A DNA stretch of 64,000 nt from Terriglobales bacterium (GTDB lineage Bacteria; Acidobacteriota; Terriglobia; Bryobacterales; Bryobacteraceae). Positions within the stretch are counted from its first letter, which is position 1. Each line of letters begins with the position of its first letter. The position numbers and the translations under genes are program-made. Below, in pieces: positions 20,401 to 29,055 of this stretch. The notes below the pieces were generated by a model. That model had not been told where the DNA came from, did not search any database, and was given only the letters and a program-made list of their open reading frames with translations. Where the stretch lies: assembly GCA_027485675.1 (NCBI GenBank), contig JAIXQP010000017.1:161133-225132 (forward strand), written 5' to 3'.

Positions 20401-20924
20401 GCCGGGCCGCCATTGTCGAACGGGCGAGTGAAGCGCGGGTCCGAAGCCGGGACCACGCCAAAGGCCAGCTGCGCCAGGCTCAGCGGGGTCCGGCCGTTCA
20501 TCGGCATCGAATCCAACTGCGCCGTGGAGATGACCTGCCCCACCGAAGCCGACGACGTATTCAGCTGCGAGACGTCCGCCGAAACCGTAATGCTCTCGGT
20601 GACGGCGCCCAGGCTGAGCGTGATGTTCTGCGACAACCGCTGGTTGGTGCCCACGCGAATGCCGGACTGCACATACTTCTTGAAGCCGCTCGCTTCGGCC
20701 GACAACTCATAGTCACCCGGCGGCACGAACGGCAGCGCGAAGGCGCCGTCGTTGGTCGAAGTGGCCTCATAATTCGTGTTGGTGGCGGTTTCCCGCAGCC
20801 GAACTTTCGCGCCGGAAACGGCGGCTCCCTGTGGGTCGGTAACCAAGCCCGAAAGCGTGGACCGGTACTCCTGTGAAAAGGCCGCGAGACTACAGAGCGC
20901 GGCGAGCGCGATAACTTGACGCAT
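17475..20924 (-). CDS. Oar-like TonB-dependent receptor with carboxypeptidase-regulatory-like domain
   Basis: 1149 aa. Signal peptide (to ...LAAFSQ), then a carboxypeptidase-regulatory-like domain (about 22-105; LSGLVTDPQGAAVSGAKV...GDYELSAEASGFKK), a plug domain (about 120-230; SMPMNGRTPLSLAQL, then SMGGGQGQSNELLLDGAPDMTRN), and a 22-strand-type outer-membrane barrel with a C-terminal LALRIKW ending, suitable for BAM recognition. Large receptors of this type are characteristic of Acidobacteria and are thought to import or process polymer fragments or peptides; no substrate can be assigned. The M3 peptidase gene lies immediately upstream on the same strand (40 bp gap). Confidence 0.92.
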   Translation of the reverse strand: MRQVIALAALCSLAAFSQEYRSTLSGLVTDPQGAAVSGAKVRLRETATNTNYEATSTNDGAFALPFVPPGDYELSAEASGFKKYVQSGIRVGTNQRLSQNITLSLGAVTESITVSADVSQLNTSSASVGQVISTAQLDSMPMNGRTPLSLAQLAFGVVPASDPRFTRPFDNGGPAGFSMGGGQGQSNELLLDGAPDMTRNRRVAYNPPADSVAEVKVEVFQSDAAYGNTGGGTVNVVMKGGANDFHGSLYEFNQVSKLKANQFFSNAANQARAVTRFNQYGLTASGPVFIPKLFNGKNKVFWYFAYEGIKQSEPEPTFSTVPTDAQRGGNLSQLLSVNSIYQVYDPLTGAREGARVRRQPFPNNVIPANRINPVARNVLGLIPGPNTPGGLDGINNYFNNAVRSDNFFSYLGRIDVNASDKHKFFFSYRLNDRIEDRGRRFGTPVTGNFLSRVNNGATFDDVYTLSPSLLLNTRLNWTRFTEGSTRPHDGFDFTSLGFPQYMAAASARNVIPFIDFSNFTDIGESGGDRTPFDSFQIFTTLTKITGKHSIKTGIDIRQQRESSNAFGNSAGRFVFNNSFTRGPLDNSPGAPLGQDLGSFLLGVIGPDGNSNFDVNASRTQQAKYFSTFIQDDWRVRSNLTLNLGVRYEIETGTTERFNRTLVGFDDAAVNATTAAARAAYQRNPNPSLPAANFNPTGGVLFANADRRSIYDPPNYAVSPRFGMSWSPAKLGGKTVIRGGAGAFYSTYGTTGILQPGFSQRTPVPANELGDLSQPTAYLDNPFPRGILQPVGASLGVNTFLGQNVTFLRNKLAQPLTWRWSFNVQRELGKNYLMEVGYIGSVSNRLVEGRDLNFIPLSFLSNSPVRDQDNINRVRANVPNPFAGLLPGTNLNGSSISLEQLLRPFPQFNGQGGVRVEGENNGYSNFHMFQAQLQKRFSSGFSFMTNFQRSKMIEATQRLNAADPFLERRIADEDRPYRFVASGMYELPFGKGKPLASGANGFVDALIGGWQMNVIYTNQAGPTVEWGNVIYNGGNLNWNSHPQGTGDLIVFDRSRFNTVNVQQLDLNNRTFNRRFSAYRADTINNVDFSVLKNFKLFERVTAQLRGEAFNLMNRVSFNGPDVNPTSANFGRITSQANLNRAVQLALRIKW

Positions 20925-20964
20925 AAGACCCTATCCCTTCGAACGGTATGTTGAGTCGATGGTA

Positions 20965-23010
20965 TCAGTTTTTTGTTTCAAAACCACTACGGCGTAATAG
21001 GGATGCGGGGTCCGGATCGCGGCCCATGAAATTGCGGAACAAGACGTCCGCGGGCTGCTGATTGCCCTGAGAAAGGACGGACTTGCGGAAAGCCTCGCCC
21101 ATCTCCCGGCTGATCACGCCGCTTTGCTTGAACTTCGTAAAGGCGTCGGCATCGAGCACCTCGGCCCACTTATACGAGTAGTACCCCGCCGCATACCCGC
21201 CCGCGAACACATGGCTGAAATTGCAGACCGGACAATCCTCCGGCTCCACCTTGGCCATCGAGAACCGCTGGGCGATCTGGCGGCCATACGCGTCCGGGGC
21301 GCCGAAGTCGCCATCCACCCGGTAGTCGGTATGCAGCAGGATGTCGACCATCCCCCGGCTGAGTTGGCCCATCTGCGCCGCCGCGGCGGCGAAATTCCGG
21401 GCGTTGCGCATCTTCTCAAACAGCGGCTCCGGCAGGGGTTCGCCGGTTTCATGGTGGACGGCGAACGTCTTGAGCACGGCGGCTTCCCATGTGAAGTTCT
21501 CCATGATCTGCGACGGCAGCTCCACGAAGTCCCAGGCCACAGAGGTTCCGTTCAACTGGCGGATGGGACCCGCCGCCAGAGCCAGATGCAGCAGGTGGCC
21601 AAACTCGTGATAGAGCGTCGAGACTTCGCGATGCAACAACAGCGACTTGCCGGCGGCATCGGGCGGGGTGATGTTCGAGACGATCACGCCGATATGAGGC
21701 GAGCCGTTCTCTCCCACCAGAAACTGGTTCATCCAGGCGCCCGACCGCTTCGACTCGCGCGGGAAGAAGTCCGCATAAAAAGTCGCCAGATGGGCGCCCG
21801 AAGCCTCCTGAATCGCAAAGGCCCGCACCTGCGGATGCCAAACCGGCAGATCCTTCCGCTCCCGGACCTCAATGCCGTAAAGCTGGTTGACCAGCGCGAA
21901 CATGCCGGTCAACGTGCGGTCGAGTTCAAGGTAGGGCCGCAGCTCTTCCGGGTTGAAGGCGAACTTCTGCTGCCGCAGTTTCTGCGTCAGGAAGGCGACG
22001 TCCCAAGCCCGCAGCTCCGGCTGCATGGCCTGCAGCGCCGCCTGCTCGGCCTGGAAAAATGGCCGGGTCTTCTCCTCGAGGTCGCCCAGGAAATCCTTCA
22101 CGCGCTGGCCGGACTTGGCCATCCGCAGTTCCGTCTGATAGTCCGCGAAGTTCTTGTAGCCGAGCAGGGTCGCCAACTCCTGGCGCAGCGCCAGCGTCCT
22201 GGTCACCACCGGCCGGTTGTCGAACACGCCGGAGGAAGCGATCGTGCTCTGCGCGCGGTAGAGCCTTTCGCGTAGGGCGGCGTTCTCGGCATAGGCCATC
22301 ACCGGTCCGTAGCTCGGCGCCTGCAGCGTGAAGCGGAACCCCGCTTTGCCCTTGGCCTTGGCGCTGGCCGCCGCGGCCGCTTTGGCCGCCGCCGGCAGTC
22401 CGGCCAACTCCGCTTCGTCCGTAACGATCAGCTCGAAGGCATTCGCACTATCGAGCGCGTTCTGCGAAAACTGCGTCGACAAACGGGAAAGCTCCTGCCG
22501 CACCGCCAGGATCCGGGCCCGCTGCGCGGGCGCCAGGCTGACCCCGGAGCGGCGATAATCATCCAGGATCACCTGCAAGTAGCGCTTGCGGACGCCCGTC
22601 AACCCTTTCGCTTCCAGGGTGGCCGCGTAGGCTTTCACCTTCCCGTAGACATCCGGGTCGAGCGCCAGCGCCGCCTGAAAGCGGCTCACGAGCGGTTGCG
22701 CCGCATTGAACTCCTTGCGGAGTTCGGGCGAGCTGTTCACGCTTTGCAGATGGCTCACCAGCGCAAAAGCACGCGAAAGATCCTCGGCAATCCGGTCCCG
22801 GGCCGCAATCGTGTTCTCCCAGGTCCGCGGCTCCGCCGACTGCACGTAGGCGGCCCGGCGCCCTTCCGCCATTTTGAGATGGTGCTGCAACGCCGGCACG
22901 ACGTGCTCGGGCCGGATCTGATCCCACGGAATCGGAACCTTGTACTCAAGCAAAGGGTTCGGCCAAGCGGAAACCGCCAGAGCCAGGGAGAGGAGCAAGC
23001 TGCGCGTCAT
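20965..23010 (-). CDS. M3-family zinc metallopeptidase (Dcp/oligopeptidase-A-like), exported
   Basis: 681 aa with a signal peptide (MTRSLLLSLALAVSAWPNP). The zinc motif is H468-E-F-G-H472 within LYHEFGHLLH, and the third ligand and substrate region follow (ENFTWEAAVLK; YAAGYYSYKWAEVLDAD). Length and layout match peptidyl-dipeptidase Dcp and oligopeptidase A. It should trim oligopeptides in the periplasm. It lies 40 bp upstream of the large receptor gene on the same strand, so peptides may link the two, but this is inference. Confidence 0.92.
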   Translation of the reverse strand: MTRSLLLSLALAVSAWPNPLLEYKVPIPWDQIRPEHVVPALQHHLKMAEGRRAAYVQSAEPRTWENTIAARDRIAEDLSRAFALVSHLQSVNSSPELRKEFNAAQPLVSRFQAALALDPDVYGKVKAYAATLEAKGLTGVRKRYLQVILDDYRRSGVSLAPAQRARILAVRQELSRLSTQFSQNALDSANAFELIVTDEAELAGLPAAAKAAAAASAKAKGKAGFRFTLQAPSYGPVMAYAENAALRERLYRAQSTIASSGVFDNRPVVTRTLALRQELATLLGYKNFADYQTELRMAKSGQRVKDFLGDLEEKTRPFFQAEQAALQAMQPELRAWDVAFLTQKLRQQKFAFNPEELRPYLELDRTLTGMFALVNQLYGIEVRERKDLPVWHPQVRAFAIQEASGAHLATFYADFFPRESKRSGAWMNQFLVGENGSPHIGVIVSNITPPDAAGKSLLLHREVSTLYHEFGHLLHLALAAGPIRQLNGTSVAWDFVELPSQIMENFTWEAAVLKTFAVHHETGEPLPEPLFEKMRNARNFAAAAAQMGQLSRGMVDILLHTDYRVDGDFGAPDAYGRQIAQRFSMAKVEPEDCPVCNFSHVFAGGYAAGYYSYKWAEVLDADAFTKFKQSGVISREMGEAFRKSVLSQGNQQPADVLFRNFMGRDPDPASLLRRSGFETKN

Positions 23011-23144
23011 CTCTGTAATGATGCCGAAAAAAAGGCTTGCGCTCCACGGAAACAGGTGTAAGATTCGGCTAGGAAGACCTTTCCGTAGCCCATTTCCTCG
23101 ATTGGCCTAATTCCTATTTAAGGGCAAAGTAAAGGAGGTCTCCC

Positions 23145-23291
23145 ATGTTTGACAGCCTCGATGAAACGATGAAGAAGGACGAGAAATCGGCCACCACTGC
23201 ATCGGAACGCACCATGGTTTGGTTGGCGGTTGCCGCCGCCAGCATTCTGCTTTTCGCAGGTTTATACTTCGGAGTCCGCATCGCCGGCTAG
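23145..23291 (+). CDS. 48-aa single-pass membrane peptide
   Basis: The clearest SD in the window, AAGGAGG at 23132-23138, stands 6 nt before ATG 23145. The product is a 48-residue protein: a charged, acidic/Lys-rich N-terminal half (DSLDETMKKDEKSATTASER) and one transmembrane helix (about residues 25-45) ending GVRIAG. Cytoplasmic-in topology is predicted. No family recognised. It is divergent from the M3 peptidase gene, and its stop overlaps that of the convergent lysozyme-like gene in a CTAG palindrome (23288-23291). Confidence 0.78.
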   Translation: MFDSLDETMKKDEKSATTASERTMVWLAVAAASILLFAGLYFGVRIAG

Positions 23292-23764
23292 AAGCCGGCT
23301 GGTTCGAGCTCCAACTGCTGCATAACCCGTTTCACCGCATTGCGATAGTGCGGCCTCGCGTTATACACCTTGAGTTTGTCGTCGACGGACTTGCCCCGGT
23401 ACAAGGGCGAGTTGGCTAACCGTTCGGCGACGGTGTCGATCCCTGCCTGCACCGAGGAAAATCGGTGGCGGCAGGAATCCCATCCGAATATGTTGTTGTT
23501 GCTAAACACCTTACCGCCACTGCTCTCAATGAGAGCCAGGGAAGGAAGCAGACGCCAGTCGAGTCGATGGCGATCGGCGGCCAACACAAACTCGGCGGCA
23601 TACCGCTGGGCGGGGCACTTGCGTTTGCGGAAGAAGCTGCGAATGCGCTGCATGCGGCTATCTTCGGCCAGCACTCCCTGTCTTGCATCCTGAGCAGGAG
23701 CATTAATCGCGGGCAACAGAGACACGGCCAAAAGCACCAGTCCCTGGGTAATCCATCGTCTCAA
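23288..23764 (-). CDS. Exported lysozyme/glucosaminidase-like protein
   Basis: 158 aa. Signal peptide (RRWITQGLVLLAVSLLPAINAPAQ), then a compact domain with ALIESSGGKVFSNNNIFGW. The Glu (E80) and following S-N-N-x-F-G pattern resemble the catalytic part of glucosaminidase/lysozyme-like (SLT-superfamily) domains; C50 and C98 could form a disulfide. It probably cleaves or binds peptidoglycan. The start is TTG 23764, supported by AGAGGT 9 nt upstream and by the signal peptide; no in-frame ATG exists before residue 38. Confidence 0.75.
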   Translation of the reverse strand: MRRWITQGLVLLAVSLLPAINAPAQDARQGVLAEDSRMQRIRSFFRKRKCPAQRYAAEFVLAADRHRLDWRLLPSLALIESSGGKVFSNNNIFGWDSCRHRFSSVQAGIDTVAERLANSPLYRGKSVDDKLKVYNARPHYRNAVKRVMQQLELEPAGF

Positions 23765-23890
23765 TACGAAATGACCTCTATTTGATTTTGGGATTTAGAT
23801 CCAAAGGAAGGAGGGGGGAACTCACGGTATAAGTTCCGTTCGAGGGTTACCACATGTTTCAATTATACCAGACGCACCTGCGCCGCCGGG

Positions 23891-25819
23891 CTAGCGAGAG
23901 ACTCGGGCGCTCCCGAGAACGACGAACCGTTCCCGCGCGAAAGCGAACCGCTCAATGGCCGGCGCCATCACGTTGACCTGCGCCGTGTACTCGCCGGGAG
24001 CCAACCGGGCCAGCGGCAACTCAAACTTGAGCGCTTTCTGCGTTTGCTTGGCTGGCGACTCGTAGATCTTCCGCGTCCCGCTATAAAGCGCCAGCGTCGC
24101 CGTGGACGGTGCGTAGACCTCCGCGAAGACGCGCAGCGTCTGGCTCCGGCGAAACACATTGGTCACCGCCGGCAACAGCTTCTGCCCGTTGGCGACCAGC
24201 GGATGCAACGCCTGCAGCTTCCGCTCTTTCTTCGTCGCGGTAAACGGTTCGCGTTGCGAAGCCAGCACCAGGCTCGAAACCGGAGCCGCCGGACTGGCAT
24301 CGAGATTTGGCACCACCAGCTTGGTTTCGAAGGTGCCCATGGTCCCGTTCGTATTCTCGCGGGCCAGAATCTTCACCCGGTACTCCCCCGGCGGCAAGGA
24401 GAAGCCGGCATCATACAGCAGGCTGCGGCCGCCCAGTTCGGCCTTCAAGGCGAGCGTATCCCGCAGCGTGGAAACCGTCCGACCCTTGGGGTCCTTCACA
24501 CTGCCGATAAAATCCAGTTGGGTCCGGGGCGGCAGGCTGGAACCGGGGATCTTGATCGCCAGCGGCACGAAGTAGTCCTTCGCCGTGGTCCGGAAGTACA
24601 GCAGCTGCACCGCCATCGGCAGATCGGTCACCGGATTGCCCAGTTGTAAGGCATCGGCCAACTGCTTCTCCCGCTCCTCCTCGTTCAGCTTGGCCCAAAC
24701 CTTATCGGCGTAGTAGCCGGGCCGGTAGGCCAGCTTCATCTTCGGCGGCCCTTCCACCTTGATCTTGCGGAAGCGCCCATCCTTGGCTTCGTTAGTCGAG
24801 TAGTAGCCCAGGATGTAGTAGTTCTCGACATCCTTCTGCGCCTGCCGGATGCCCAGCGCGAGATCGTTCGAATCCAGCAGGGCGCGGCCCCCAGTGTCGT
24901 TAGCCAAAGAAAACAACGTCTCTTGCGAATCGAGATCCTTCTCGCGGCGCTGCCTTTGCGCCTGCCCGGAGAAGACGCCGGAGCCGCGCGGCGACGCCGC
25001 CGAAGCGTCTCCGGACGGCGCCGAGGCCAGCAGCCCCCGGGCGTCCACCGGGTAGAAACTCAGGCTGGCGCGGACGGCGGCATTCGTCGTTGAGGCCAGT
25101 TGCGACTGATTCTCGACGCCGGTCTTCGAAACCCCGCTCGCGAAATAGATCACCGCCTTCTTCTCGGGAATCTCGCCGAGTTCCTTGGCCAGTTCCTCAA
25201 GCGCCGCCAGTTTCCGGTCCGTGTTAAAGATGGCGAACTCCGTCTCGTCGAGTTGAAACGAGTCGGTGTCCTCCAGGTCCACATCGGTGGTGGCGGTGTC
25301 CAGGGTATCAATCGCACCGAACGACTGCACCACGGCAAGCAGCGCACCACGGTCGGCCGTAAAATCGATCACCTTCTTGAGCTTGGTGGAGAACGTGTAG
25401 ATCGCCACCAGGTCGGAGGCGGTCATCTGCGTCGACAGGAAGCGGGCGGCGGCCTCCTGGCTCCGGATCTGGTCGGCGATGGGGAGCGACGAGAAGTCGA
25501 AGTAGAGCACGAGCAAGCGGCGGTCTTTGAAGACCGGTTTCGGCGGCGGCGCCGTCTCCGCCGGCAGAGGGGCCAAGGGCGGCACTGGCACCGCCGGCAA
25601 CGGCGTCGAGTCGAGCCGCTGGAATTCGAAAACGGAGATCTCCTGCGGCTTGCCGTCCTCGAACACCCGGAAATCGGTCTTCTTCAAATTATCCCGGCCC
25701 TGCGCCGTAATGTTGACGATCACCAGATTCGAAGAGCTCGAAAATTGCGCCAGCCCCTCATCCCGCTGCGGCGGTTGCGCGAGGAGGGCGGCAGCGAGAA
25801 ATAGCGCGGGAAGTCGCAT
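23891..25819 (-). CDS. Exported VWFA-related acidobacterial protein
   Basis: 642 aa. Signal peptide (MRLPALFLAAALLAQ), then the TIGR03436-type N-terminal segment (NLVIVNITAQGRDNLKKTDFRVFEDGKP), a Pro-rich linker (residues ~73-98) and a VWA domain. Its metal site is degenerate: LYFDFSSL gives D-x-S-S rather than D-x-S-x-S. The C-terminal half holds beta-sandwich regions with PPGEYRVKILARE and APGEYTAQVNVMAP. Function unknown. It starts 2 bp after the stop of the Gly-rich receptor gene, so the pair is probably one transcription unit. Confidence 0.87.
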   Translation of the reverse strand: MRLPALFLAAALLAQPPQRDEGLAQFSSSSNLVIVNITAQGRDNLKKTDFRVFEDGKPQEISVFEFQRLDSTPLPAVPVPPLAPLPAETAPPPKPVFKDRRLLVLYFDFSSLPIADQIRSQEAAARFLSTQMTASDLVAIYTFSTKLKKVIDFTADRGALLAVVQSFGAIDTLDTATTDVDLEDTDSFQLDETEFAIFNTDRKLAALEELAKELGEIPEKKAVIYFASGVSKTGVENQSQLASTTNAAVRASLSFYPVDARGLLASAPSGDASAASPRGSGVFSGQAQRQRREKDLDSQETLFSLANDTGGRALLDSNDLALGIRQAQKDVENYYILGYYSTNEAKDGRFRKIKVEGPPKMKLAYRPGYYADKVWAKLNEEEREKQLADALQLGNPVTDLPMAVQLLYFRTTAKDYFVPLAIKIPGSSLPPRTQLDFIGSVKDPKGRTVSTLRDTLALKAELGGRSLLYDAGFSLPPGEYRVKILARENTNGTMGTFETKLVVPNLDASPAAPVSSLVLASQREPFTATKKERKLQALHPLVANGQKLLPAVTNVFRRSQTLRVFAEVYAPSTATLALYSGTRKIYESPAKQTQKALKFELPLARLAPGEYTAQVNVMAPAIERFAFARERFVVLGSARVSR

Positions 25820-25821
25820 GG

Positions 25822-28800
25822 CTAGAAGCGGAAACGGATCTGCGCGCTAACGGTGCGCATATTGCCGACGGCCAGCGGCAGGCCATAGTTGGACGCGTTG
25901 ACGGTGGTCCCCAGGTTGGTGATCACCGGATGATTCGTCAGATTGGTGGACTCCACCCGGAACTCGAGACGCCGCCGCTCGGCTAGCCGGAACGACCGGC
26001 CCAGCCCGGCGTTGATCGTAAACAGGCCCGGCCCCGGAATCACATTGCGCGCCGAATTCCCGAACCGGCCGCTCGGCGGCAGCGTGAAGGCGGCCAGATT
26101 GAAGTACCCCTCGCCGCCGGTCACCGGCAAGCCCGTCGCATCGGCCCGCCCGGCGCCAATCACGCCGGTGCCGCCGGTATCCGATTGATTCCCCAATACC
26201 CGTGCCGTCAACGGGGTCCCGGTGCGGAGCAACACGTTTCCCGTCAACGACCAATCCCGCAGCCATCGGTTCCGCCGCTGCGGCGCGAAGACGAAACTGC
26301 CGTTGAAGTTATGGCGGATGTCAAAGCTCGACAGGCCGCGTTCGTTCGATAGATTCTGATCATCCTGCGCCAGAATCCCTCCGCTGCCGCCAATCGAACT
26401 GGCGTTGTCGAGTGACTTGCCCCATGTGTAGAGCGCCGAGCCGGAGATCCCGCGGGTGAAGCGGCGGCTCAACCGGACCTGGGCCGAATGGAAGATGGAG
26501 TTGGCCTCCGAGGTATCGAGAGTGAATCCAACCGCGTTGCCGATCCGGCGGCGCGCCTCGGCGTCGAGTTGGGAGCCCGGGGCGGCGCGGTTCGGCGACC
26601 GCTGCATATCCAGCCGGGTGCCCTTGGTGGCCAGGTAGCCTACCTCGAGTACGTAGGAGCGGAACAGATCCCGCTGGACGGACAGCGACCACGTCTGCGC
26701 ATAACCGATCCGGTACGAGCGGTCCACCGCGAACGTGTTCGTGATGCTTTGCGCGGGCGTTTGCGCAAACCCGTCGGCCAGGGTCAGACGCCGGTCCGCG
26801 GTCGACTGCACGGTACCGGTTTGCGCGAAGGGGGGTTGGGAGGCGAGGCGCGTGGCAAAGTTCTGATAGACGCTGCCGTTGTAATACCATCCATACCCGG
26901 CCCGGATCGTAAACCGGCCGCCGTTCTTCGGCTTCCAGGCCAGCCCCAGGCGCGGTCCAAAGTTATTGCGGTCCCGGTCCACCAAGGCGCGGGAAAACTC
27001 GCCGCTGTAGGGGCCTGGAGTGCCGGGCGTAACCGGGGCCACCGCCGTCAGCCCGGCCGCGATGTCCAGGTTCGCCAGCCGGTCGAACAGCTCATAGAGC
27101 GGGGCAAACAGTTCATAGCGCAGGCCCAGATTCAAGCTGAGATTGGCCCGCACCTTCCATTCATCCTGCACGAAGGCCGCATAACTCGTGCCGCGGAAGT
27201 AGTTGGCCGGCGAGCCGAAGCGCAGGGAGCTTGATTGCGGCAATCCGAGCAGGAAGTCCGCAAAGTCATAGCCGGTGGCCGGCGATGGCCGGCCGGCGGC
27301 GTCCAGGCGGCTCGTCGCCAGGCCGGAAAAGGTAAAGGTGCCCCGCGCGTTTGAATCCGTCCGGTTGTTTCGCCGAAACCGGGAGATGTCGAAGCCGCTT
27401 TGCACCGAGTGCTTGCCGCGGACCCAAGTCAAGCCATAGTTCACGTTGTTCGTCAGATCCCGGCGGAACAGCGGTACGCCATCCGCGAGCCGGCCGAAAT
27501 TGGTGAAATTCAGCGTCGGCGGCCCCCAGTTAATGGGATCGCGCGCCGCGCCGCGAATGCCGAGTTCGGCGGCAATGTCACGCGTGAAGGCGAAAAACGG
27601 CGTGTTCTCGGTGACGTTCCGGGTCAGCCGGTAGCGGACCACCTGGATCAGCCGCTGGGTCAGATTCCGGTTCCAACTCAAATCCAGGTTGTAGCCGTGG
27701 CCCTGCGCCTCGTCGAGGAAACCGAATAACTGCGCGTTTTGCCCATCCCGGTACTGCCAACCGGCATTCACCGCCAGACGGTCCTTCCGCGTCAGCGCCC
27801 GATTCAGCCGCCCGTTCAACTGCTGCGAGTTCTGCGATACGCCCGTGATGAACTGATAGTTCTGGACAGCGCCCAGGGAGTTGGCGTTGGGGATCAGCGC
27901 CAGAAGTCCCCGGGCGGCGGGGTCGACCCGCGTGGCGGGAATCTGGTTATTCGCAAACGGCAAGCCGGAGAGCGGATCGTAAATGGAGACCGGGACGTTG
28001 GTCCGGGAGGCGGAGAAGTCACCGCCCCGTTCGAGCGCGGTCGGCACCGTGGCGGCGCCGTTGAACGGGTTCCTTCCGTAGGTGAGGTTATAGTTCAGGG
28101 TGAAAAAGGTACCATCACCCAGCATCAGCTTCGGGATCTTCAACGGGCCGCCCAGCGTGCCGTTAAAGCGGTACTGCGCCTGATCCGGCCGGGCGTATTC
28201 GAGCCCGGTCAACGAATAGGGGCGGGCGTTCCAATCGGCGTTGCGGGCTTGGAACAGCAAGGCGCCGCGGATGCCATTGTTATTCGGCCGCCGCCGGTTG
28301 CCGACGGTAGCGTTGCGGGCGCGTTCCAATCGTTCCCGGATCGCTTGCCGATTGCCCGGCCCGCCCGGCCGGCGTCCGCCACCGGGGCCTCCCGGGCCGC
28401 CGAAGCCGCCACCGCGGCCTCCGCCCATACCACCGCCACCGGGACCTCGCCCCATTCCGCCAGCCAGCGGACCGCCCGGCTGGCCGCCGGGGCCGTCTCC
28501 CGGCCCGCCCATCCCGGGACCTCCCATTCCTTGCCCGCCCATACCGGGCCCAGCCATCCCCGGCCCTCCCATCCCCGGCCCACCCATCCCCGGCGGTCCG
28601 AACTCCGGCGGACCCTCCGCCGGAGTCAACGCCAAGCCTCGCGACAGGCTCCCATTCAGCAGGAACGCTTCGTTGTCATCCGCCGGGTCTCTGGCCGGCG
28701 GCGCTTCGGCCGGTGGCAGGTCCGGCAGCGCCAGGCCGGGCGTCTGCACCGGCCCCTGCGCCATCGTCCGCAAAGTCAAGGACCACTGCGCGGGCGAACT

Positions 28801-29046
28801 TTCGGGCACACGGCGAACCTGCGTCGCGGTGCCGAATCCGAACATCTGCACCGTCAACGTCCATTCTCCGGGCCCGAGCGCCAACTCATACCGGCCCTGC
28901 TCATCCGTGGTGGTCTCCTGGCGGCTCTCCCCTTGGTTCGCCGTCACCACCGCGCCGGGAACCGGCCGCCCGCTGGCCCGCACCCACCCGGTGGACTGCG
29001 CGAGGGCCGCGGCCAGCGAGAGGAAAAACACCAGAGTCGTACGCAC
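25822..29046 (-). CDS. Oar-like TonB-dependent receptor with collagen-like Gly/Pro/Met insert
   Basis: 1074 aa. Signal peptide, carboxypeptidase-regulatory-like domain (about 18-95), then a very short plug remnant (DDNEAFLLNGSLSRGL) and a long Gly/Pro/Met-rich insert (about 148-240, GPGMGG units, then GGGRGGGFGGPGGPGG). A barrel follows, with GGPLKIPKL, TVPTALERGGDFSAS and a C-terminal SAQIRFRF. Compared with the other two receptors here, the plug is largely replaced by low-complexity sequence, a variant I have seen in acidobacterial proteins. Transported substrate unknown. Upstream lies a 120-aa exported protein gene and downstream the VWA gene, with gaps of 9 and 2 bp. Confidence 0.88.
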   Translation of the reverse strand: MRTTLVFFLSLAAALAQSTGWVRASGRPVPGAVVTANQGESRQETTTDEQGRYELALGPGEWTLTVQMFGFGTATQVRRVPESSPAQWSLTLRTMAQGPVQTPGLALPDLPPAEAPPARDPADDNEAFLLNGSLSRGLALTPAEGPPEFGPPGMGGPGMGGPGMAGPGMGGQGMGGPGMGGPGDGPGGQPGGPLAGGMGRGPGGGGMGGGRGGGFGGPGGPGGGRRPGGPGNRQAIRERLERARNATVGNRRRPNNNGIRGALLFQARNADWNARPYSLTGLEYARPDQAQYRFNGTLGGPLKIPKLMLGDGTFFTLNYNLTYGRNPFNGAATVPTALERGGDFSASRTNVPVSIYDPLSGLPFANNQIPATRVDPAARGLLALIPNANSLGAVQNYQFITGVSQNSQQLNGRLNRALTRKDRLAVNAGWQYRDGQNAQLFGFLDEAQGHGYNLDLSWNRNLTQRLIQVVRYRLTRNVTENTPFFAFTRDIAAELGIRGAARDPINWGPPTLNFTNFGRLADGVPLFRRDLTNNVNYGLTWVRGKHSVQSGFDISRFRRNNRTDSNARGTFTFSGLATSRLDAAGRPSPATGYDFADFLLGLPQSSSLRFGSPANYFRGTSYAAFVQDEWKVRANLSLNLGLRYELFAPLYELFDRLANLDIAAGLTAVAPVTPGTPGPYSGEFSRALVDRDRNNFGPRLGLAWKPKNGGRFTIRAGYGWYYNGSVYQNFATRLASQPPFAQTGTVQSTADRRLTLADGFAQTPAQSITNTFAVDRSYRIGYAQTWSLSVQRDLFRSYVLEVGYLATKGTRLDMQRSPNRAAPGSQLDAEARRRIGNAVGFTLDTSEANSIFHSAQVRLSRRFTRGISGSALYTWGKSLDNASSIGGSGGILAQDDQNLSNERGLSSFDIRHNFNGSFVFAPQRRNRWLRDWSLTGNVLLRTGTPLTARVLGNQSDTGGTGVIGAGRADATGLPVTGGEGYFNLAAFTLPPSGRFGNSARNVIPGPGLFTINAGLGRSFRLAERRRLEFRVESTNLTNHPVITNLGTTVNASNYGLPLAVGNMRTVSAQIRFRF
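28480..28600. repeat. In-frame 15-bp minisatellite encoding GPGMG units
   Basis: About eight degenerate 15-bp units inside the receptor gene, read on the minus strand as P-G-M-G-G-type pentapeptides. The period is a multiple of three, so copy-number change would keep the frame. Confidence 0.7.
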
Positions 29047-29055
29047 CGCGGCTGA

